Origin: Bigelowiella natans CCMP2755
Taxonomy: Eukaryota; Cercozoa; Chlorarachniophyceae
Reading direction: 5' to 3'
Assembly (NCBI GenBank): GCA_000320545.1
Contig: ADNK01000211.1
Location: 1-39,268 of the forward strand
Length of the DNA stretch: 39,268 nt
Positions 32,865 to 39,268 of this stretch are shown here, piece by piece (the first letter of the stretch is position 1; every line of letters starts with the position of its first letter). The notes below the pieces were generated by a model that saw only the letters and a program-made list of their open reading frames with translations, ran no database searches and was not told the origin of the DNA. Position numbers and translations under genes: made by a program.

Positions 32865-33276
32865 GAAAAGGAAAGGTGGACAAAGCAATGAAGCCCGACC
32901 TAGTGAGCCAAAGATCATGCCGGCGGATGAAGAGCTCCTAGCTGCCTTTCAGCTTTCGAATGTCGTGTTCAAAAAAAACCGAAAAAATATATGTATTAAA
33001 AATATTTTTCGGTCGCTCCCCGAAAATTCTCAGGCAGAAAATTCTCAGGGAAGTTCCGCAGATTCTAGGTTGATTGAAGTCTTCTGTGCGACATGGATTA
33101 GGTGTTGTCGTTGAAGGCAAAACGAATTCATTTAATCTAATTTTTCTGTTCCTCATTCTTTCTTCTCCTTTCTTCGGTCCCGAGATCCCGGAATCATTAT
33201 CGCGAAGTCAGCACTCACCTTGCCTGAGCATAACTCATCCAACCTAACGAAGTAGCTAATTACTACTTATCCAAGA
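32865..33276. promoter_or_regulatory. Divergent intergenic region, phosphatase (-) / basic protein (+)
   Basis: Head-to-head spacer of about 410 bp. It contains an inverted repeat with arms ACCGAAAAAATAT (32979-32991) and AATATTTTTCGGT (33001-33013), pairing with one base slipped. A 13-bp direct repeat GAAAATTCTCAGG follows at 33022-33034 and 33037-33049. Promoter role is by position. Confidence 0.5.
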
Positions 33277-33672
33277 ATGGCGTTCAACACCCCACTGAAA
33301 TGTCCCAGCAAGGGCAAAGGAGGCATCAAGAGAAAGTCGAGGCGATCGAAGCGCATCGATATCGTCAAATGGCAGCTTGAAAACCTGAAGTGCCACGACG
33401 AAAGAGATCGCGAAGATTCAAAGTCAATTGATGAAAACACTCCCCCTACCATTGAAAATGAAAATAAAAATGAAAAGGCAGGCTTTCCTTCCCAAATCTA
33501 TTTTGAATTGGCAACTCAGAAAGAAGACAACCGAGTCAAAGGGAGGAAAGTGAGGAAGTTGACCAAGAAACTAGAGCGAATTGCTAAGGAAGCATTGCTG
33601 TCCAAAGTCAAAACAGAGAGGTCGAAGGCGTCAAAGTCGAGGACTAAAAGGCGAAATATATCCTTTTTTTAG
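33277..33672 (+). CDS. Small basic orphan protein (131 aa)
   Basis: Intronless ORF with a well-placed ATG after a divergent spacer. Product not recognised. Lys/Arg-rich N-terminus (GIKRKSRRSKR) and C-terminus (KSRTKRRNISFF) look like nuclear or nucleolar signals. The middle is acidic and Asn/Glu-rich (IENENKNEKAG), then a basic predicted helix follows (KVRKLTKKLERIAKEA). Composition suggests an RNA- or ribosome-associated protein, but no domain supports that. It lies between the phosphatase (divergent) and Sec1 (convergent). Confidence 0.65.
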   Translation: MAFNTPLKCPSKGKGGIKRKSRRSKRIDIVKWQLENLKCHDERDREDSKSIDENTPPTIENENKNEKAGFPSQIYFELATQKEDNRVKGRKVRKLTKKLERIAKEALLSKVKTERSKASKSRTKRRNISFF

Positions 33673-34907
33673 ACGAAATCAGTAGATTTTATGAGACAGA
33701 AATCGCGCTAACGGCGATGTGCTAACCCTCTATAACCCTGCTACCCTGGTGCCATCATTTGCCTGCATGATGAAAAGTTCAAAAAATTAGTAATCACAAC
33801 AATGACACACTATGAGAAACTGAGCGCCTGAGCATCCATGACAGCTTGCATGCTCATCCGTAGCTTCCTTGGCGCGGTCATCAGGAGAGGGAAGGGGATG
33901 AGAGGGTGATAAAAGCGACATAAAAGCTGCTATATTCACACGTCGACACACAATTTTCCCATGATATCTTGATCCTTTTACCAACTGTCGGCTAGTTGTT
34001 CAGACAAGGGAGGAGAGGCAAGCGCCACTGTGCTGCCTTTTGAGAAGCCTTTTGGACCATATCCATGGCCCCCACTCGGACCATTTATTTTCCATCCGCC
34101 CGCGAAATTCTAAATGCAAGCGCAAATACACACTGTGAGCGACTGATGCATCTAGATATTGTTACATTGACATGCTTGGACTAGTAGCATTCACACTGTG
34201 CAAGTATACAAGACACGGATGGTAAGCGTAGGCGTCAAGTAACTTTTGATCTGTGAGGCTTTCAGATCACGCACAGCATGCTAGCATGCAGCGAGCGAGA
34301 GCACATGTGATCGATGGTGATGCATGAGCTTGTGAGGCTAGGTACATCGTGAACCTTGGCTACGTGCCGTTTTGAATAAAGCGGCATTTTGCACACATTT
34401 TGAGCGTCAATAATGAATGTTTAAACGCGCCTTTGTGAGAGTATTTATTGTAATTTAATCTGCCAAGCTACCCAAGCTTATGAAGCGCCAATCAGCATGC
34501 ATGCTCAGCTTTCTTAGTTTACGATCGTTTACGTGCACGCACACCAAACGTACATGTATCATAATTCATATATCCGCATGTATTTAATACTTCTCAAAAA
34601 CACGCGATCATAGAGGAAAGTCATCCTAATTTTGAGATAGTATTGATTTTTTTTGGGTGTACACTAATGCGCGCCATATTGTATTACGGCCTTCCTCATC
34701 CCTAGAAATTTCAGTTGCATATTATATTCGAACCGACCAGAACCATTCCTCAAAGCGAAAACACTGAAATTTTGTTCCAGATTATAAATATTGCTACATT
34801 TTTTCCAAGAATTCTTTTAAAAAGTTACTATTTGTGACACGGAATCGATTCCGAAGTGACAAGCATCATTTCCGTACTAATAATTGTATCTGGATAACTT
34901 CAGCTGA
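33673..34907. other. Convergent spacer, basic protein / Sec1 3' ends
   Basis: About 1.2 kb without a gene. Carries GCATGCTAGCATGC near 34275, further CATGC/TGCATG words to 34560, and a 14-bp perfect palindrome CGGAATCGATTCCG at 34840-34853 close to the Sec1 stop. Confidence 0.6.
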
Positions 34908-37081
34908 TCAAATATTGGTAGGATCTCGAACTATCGAAGGGTTGAGGTCTTGATTTTTTTTTATTTGTCCTTGACTGAGAGACTTCAGGGTTTCTTCGGA
35001 AGTAATGATATCGGTCGAGCCAATAACGATCTCCACCTTCCACTGTTCACCAATTTCGTAAACGCTCGCCATCTCCGCAGCCGTGATTCCTCCGAGGACG
35101 AAGATAATCAACCGTGGTTTATCGGAGTTACCCATTCTGCTCTCTTGGCGCTTGTGCCTATTTCGTCTCACCGAAAATCCGGTACTCCTAGCATTTGAGC
35201 GACCCGCAGATTTTGGGGGTGGGTTGACATACGGATATGCTTTTTTGTCCAATTTGTCCTCGGCCAGCTGTCTGCAAGCGTAGTAAACTTTCGATAGGTA
35301 GCGATTTCCAATAATGTAGCTTTTCTTAGGCGACTTCGCATCGCCTTTTTCTTTGATCATCCTCTTCAGACGAGTCTTTATCATTTCTTGATGACCCTTA
35401 TCGAGAGCTTTTGGTTTGCTAGGTTTTCCAGTGTTCACTCCAAGAAGCTGCAGATTGTTGATCGCAGCCATTGTACCTGCATCCAGAATATCTTCGAAAA
35501 AGGATTTTTCATCGTTACTCATCCCTCCTCGGGCGATTACATACAGCAGCGCAATACTTGCTTTGTCCAGATAAGCAGTCTCCGGTTTCTCTAACAATTC
35601 TTTAATGACGCTCCAGTTGGTTTGCGGTTTTAAAGTCGAACAATCAGAAGACAAACCACAGGCCAAGTCTTGAAGGATTGTGATCGCAGGAACCTTTGGT
35701 TTAAGCGCTTTGCCGGCAGCTTTGCAAATGTTCTGGTGTCTCGCGAACAATCTGGTCATCTCACGGTACTTTGGAAGATCCTTGACGACCGCAAGCATAG
35801 TTTTATCATCCATCTTGCCATCCCGAAATTGATTTGTCGTTGACTTTTTTTTAAACTTGCCAATATCGTCATTCAATTTATTTTTGAACGCATCAAAGTG
35901 GAGGTGTCTCTTCTCCCTCCAAATTTCATCTGTCTCGTTCAGTACGTACGACTTAACTTCCTTCTTGTTTTCTTTTTGGTTTTCAAGTTCTATTGTGAGG
36001 ACATCGCCTTGCATACCAAGTACGTCAACCAGAACAGATTGGTAGTTGATGTGATGAATTAAAGGGGCTGCCATATCTGTAGCGCGGTTCAGGAAAAGCA
36101 TAGTGGCTGGGTTCGGCCTCGCCTTCCAATTTGGAAGATTTTTCACAGTCTCTTCGAAAACCTTTCCAAAGCCCGTCTTCGACGCAACCAGAAATTGAAT
36201 GTATTTTTCAATTCTGCTTCCGGTTGGCATTTCATAACGGACATATGGCTTCTCATTCATGGCAATACAGAGACTCACAAGCTGCTTTATGATTCGTTCA
36301 ATCACACGGCTGCTTTCTGATATGGCCTCCTCGCTCGGATTCATAAATTTTTCGAGAACGTAAGGTTGATTAAGTAGAAATACTCTTGATTCGTAGGAGA
36401 GGAAATCAATGTTAACTTCATTGAGGGCTCTGCAAGACCTAATAAAGCGTGCCTCCTGCTTGAGGACATCCTGAATCAACTCTGCCTTCAAGGACAGTGT
36501 GACATTTATGTATGCCCTTAGGTACCTATCGGGAAAACACAATTAGTTGGAATACCGCAATTTCATTTAAAAGCTCACTTTTTCTTCAATCTGGTTCCCG
36601 CTTTGGTTTCAGGATTCCAGTCAGGCCCCGCGGTAAAATCTTGCAACACGACTTTGAGTTTATCTGCGTCCTCAGTGTGTCCTGTCTCAGAATGATCCTG
36701 ACCGCTTAAGTCCAGAAAATATGTTGCAGGCAAATCGATGGTCTGCCGGTTGAAGTCTAGATTCTGAATTGCTGTTGTGGATTGTGAAACGAATTAGCAG
36801 GTGCACGAGCCAGCTTATGTTTAGGAAATTACCAACAAATCCTTTTCCCAACAAGCTCGACATGGTACAGCATGAACCAATAATCTTGCTGGTGTGAGAG
36901 TCCAAAACGAGCACCTGGTGCGGGTCTTGCTTGATATTTGCACCCAAGATTTCATCCACGAGTTCTACAACATTTAATCAAAATGTACTCAGCCTTGGGG
37001 ACAAAATAACTATTAATTTCAGCTTTTACTTTCTTTCAGCAGAGTCTTCAAACAGAAGTATTGATTCTTACTGGACGCCAT
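34908..37081 (-). CDS. Sec1/Munc18 family SNARE regulator
   Basis: Four exons: 37081-37072, 36964-36833, 36771-36579, 36525-34908, 1953 nt in phase (650 aa; family usually about 590-650). The first exon is only 10 nt (ATG plus seven bases). The N-terminus has the family core (KLVDEILGANIK, VLVLDSHTSKIIGSCC). Sec1 hallmarks follow: FLNRATDMAAPLIHH, TYQ-like NYQSVLVDVLGM, LKRMI helices, and the C-terminal FVLGGITAAEMASVYE motif. SM proteins clasp syntaxin and promote SNARE assembly; this one is closest in shape to the exocytic Sec1/Munc18 type, an inference from overall similarity. A Lys/Arg-rich insertion (about residues 560-590) is not typical. Confidence 0.93.
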
Positions 37082-37972
37082 AGTGAAAGGTCAATATGTT
37101 CCTCGGACAGTGATTATGGCTACGAAAGAAGAGGTGATCAGAATTATGGAAGATCGAGTTCTAAAATACACAATGTCTTGAGGGAATTTATTTACCTTTC
37201 ACAAATTTTGAGCCTCTAAAGCCTAGCAATAGGATTCTTCGTTGATTCGCGCGAGGTGGCGGAGAAGGCCACGAGCTCGAGAGGAAGGAGTGTGCAGTTG
37301 ATTGGCGGCCTTATCTAGGACAACCAAACCAAATCTTAAATCGAGTTCGTATTTTAACAGGCAAAATAGAGTAAATCTCTTTTGCTGCATCAAAACGACA
37401 ATATAAAAATATAGTCTTTCTATCCGAATTCCTCTTTTGGGGCTATTTTCGGAGCAACGTGTGTGTCACTCTACGAAAAGCAGTCATAGTCAGCAATTTC
37501 AGAGTTGTTAAGACATGTAATATTCCAGAAAACCTCATTCTAATTAAAATGACGACTATAATATTTTCATAAACATGTCGAAAATAGACTAATTTTCGAC
37601 AAAAAGTAATTTCGATATCCTGAGCTTGACCCTGCGTTGGAAAGCAAATCCTGTGTTCGCAAAAATCTGGAGAGAGAATAAAAATGCAGGAGATTTTTAT
37701 GAGCTCTACGGCTTACTCCAAGCATCAGACAGAAATGAATCACATGGGAAAATATTTACATTGATAAAATTTTAATTCGGTGGGGAGAATTAGTCTAAAT
37801 AACGCAAAAGTGCAGGTAAAAGTGAAAGGAATTCCCCTGAATAATTTATATGAAATTGAAGAAATAATTATTCGGCTGTTCACATCGCGACAAGTAAATC
37901 GTTCGCTCATATCGCCGACGAAAACAAAAAAGCAACAATTCACCGAACTGAGGAGGGAGGGGAGCAGTAAGG
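37082..37972. promoter_or_regulatory. Divergent intergenic region, Sec1 (-) / RCL1 (+)
   Basis: AT-rich head-to-head spacer of about 890 bp. Contains a perfect hairpin, GTCGAAAAT (37577-37585), loop AGACTA, ATTTTCGAC (37592-37600), and other CGAAAA/TTTTCG words (37448, 37474). No gene is visible; the minus ORF at 37740-37943 has no family features. Confidence 0.5.
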
Positions 37973-39207
37973 ATGGCGCCCAGAAAAAGAAAAGGTTGTT
38001 TTCAGCATTCTGGTTGGCACTGGTAACGAAAAATTTCTATGCTATCCGGAGTAGGTGGGGTCCGAGCTCATCCGTACAGGAGCAGCAAAGCTGCTGGGAG
38101 CGATTCAAAAGGTGCCAAGTGTAGTTGTCTTCCACTTTTGCTGCAACGTCCAACCATACCACGATATTCAGGAAGCGGGGAGACAGTCAGACTCAAAGGC
38201 AGCAAGAACTTTCGCTACCGAATAGTGTCCGCAATGCTCTCGGTTCGTACGAACTCTCTACTTTGGACCATCATCATTTACCAAAAGCAAATTATCAATT
38301 CGAAAGGGGCGACCAATCGTGATCAGTGACATTCGGGCAGAAGACGAGAGTCCGGGAATTAAGGTTTGACGATGAACTCATGTGGACCGAAGTGTTTTGC
38401 AGCTGCGCGTGCCTAGAATTAATTGTTGGGGCTTCTTCCATGCGACATAATTGTGCAGGACTACGAAGCATCGTTCTTACAGATGGTTGATCTGGTCAGT
38501 GACTAATTATGCAACATCTCTTGCTTCATAGTGAAATTTACCGAGAAGATCTTTCAATCCAAACAAAAAAACATCCTCAAGAATGATGAAATATGCAAGT
38601 AACAACGAAGTTGTGCCTAAGGTGAGCTCTGGAAGCTCTATCTCCATCAATGAAACCGGGACGAAGCTCAGATACAAGCCGGGCGCCATCGAAGGTGGTC
38701 GTCCGCTCTCAACATCAGAAAATATTTTTTGTGGAGCAGCAATGGCCGCCATAATAGACTTCGCACCGAAACACGTACTGCGAGAACTAAAGCTGATATT
38801 GCATCATGGTGACAGGCGGGTTCGAATTGAAGCACGAATGTCCTACGTCACGAGGAATAGGTAAAAACAACAATTGCAATGAATACTACGACGTTCCCCT
38901 CCAACTATCTTGACATCTTAAATCCATTACGCGATTAGGGTATTTCTTAGAGCCCTTGTTACTAATCTCCATATTCGGGAAAAAGCCGACGGAAATAACA
39001 CTCACCGGTGTGTATATCAGGGCACCTTACATACATCTGCTGCTACACCCCAAAATAGTGCACGCATACGTTAGCTTGGGAGTGTTGCTGAATTTCCCTC
39101 TCTTTTGCAAAAGAAAAACGACTCTTCTTTAGAATTGTTTGTGTTGACTACTTAGGCGTGACTGACAGTTCAAAGGATCTCTGTATCGATACCATTCGAA
39201 AGTACTC

Positions 39208-39244
<37 letters not shown>

Positions 39245-39268
39245 CGGTAGTAGTGGTAGAAGTTGGGG
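37973..39268 (+). CDS. RCL1: RCL1, RNA 3'-terminal phosphate cyclase-like protein (5' part)
   Basis: Nine exons are visible: 37973-38022, 38080-38111, 38172-38242, 38307-38363, 38459-38494, 38622-38694, 38816-38860, 38939-39007, 39156-39207. They are in phase for about 161 aa; the rest lies beyond the window. Family core: LKGSKNFRYRIVSAMLSGRP, DIRAEDESPGIKDYEASFL, SSGSSISINETGT, YKPGAIEGG, HECPTSRGIGYFLEPLL, LTGVTD. This is the non-catalytic Rcl1 branch, which acts with Bms1 in pre-18S rRNA processing in the nucleolus; the short basic N-terminus (MAPRKRKG) is consistent with nuclear import. The last visible donor GT lies in the first bases of a (TAG)n repeat. Confidence 0.92.
39207..39241 (+). 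repeat. (TAG)n microsatellite at a splice donor
   Basis: Triplet run that begins at the predicted RCL1 exon 9 donor (TACTC|GTAGTAG). Confidence 0.93.

Noticed and set aside
1-39268. tRNA or rRNA genes
   Set aside because: No cloverleaf with A and B boxes and no rRNA core sequence were recognised on either strand by eye; a covariance-model scan would be decisive.

Overview
This window is nuclear DNA from an intron-dense unicellular eukaryote. Genes are cut by many short GT-AG introns, proteins match eukaryote-only families (Sec1/Munc18, TMEM184, FKBP15, RCL1, cathepsin X), and introns and spacers carry many simple-sequence repeats. A CCDC103-like dynein-arm factor suggests a lineage that builds motile flagella. 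I cannot name the species; a flagellated alga or other protist, for instance of the SAR or chlorarachniophyte type, would fit. Exon models were built by reading splice sites and checking that codon phase is kept across every junction.

Left third: a 3'-truncated minus-strand gene (1-3523) joins an LSD1-type zinc finger to an arrestin fold. A complete Ty3/gypsy-like LTR retrotransposon (3764-9479, minus strand) follows. It has two LTRs of 326 bp that read identical, a 4-bp target duplication (TGCT) and one uninterrupted 1657-residue Gag-Pol ORF. Next is a seven-exon minus-strand gene (9837-12653) encoding two complete cathepsin X/Z protease domains in one chain.

Middle: a short RPAP2/Rtr1-like gene (13165-14413), a TMEM184/OST-alpha family membrane protein (14558-17395), a nine-exon FKBP15/WAFL orthologue with WH1, FKBP, polyQ and coiled coil (18806-23689), an MDR quinone oxidoreductase (25648-27127), and CCDC103 (28273-30592), all on the plus strand.

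Right: a divergent inositol-polyphosphate-5-phosphatase-like enzyme (minus, 30978-32864), a small basic orphan protein (plus, 33277-33672), a Sec1/Munc18 protein (minus, 34908-37081), and the 5' part of RCL1 (plus, from 37973, running off the right edge).

Spacers fall into two kinds. Those containing a gene 3' end are rich in GCATGC/GCTAGC-type palindromic words. The three head-to-head spacers lack these and instead carry inverted repeats built on CGAAAA/TTTTCG. Several genes (arrestin, cathepsin, FKBP15, Sec1, inositol phosphatase, TMEM184) suit endomembrane traffic, but nothing here shows co-regulation. The most unusual items are the double cathepsin X, the LSD1-arrestin fusion, the hairpin-rich LTR, and the two-class spacer architecture.
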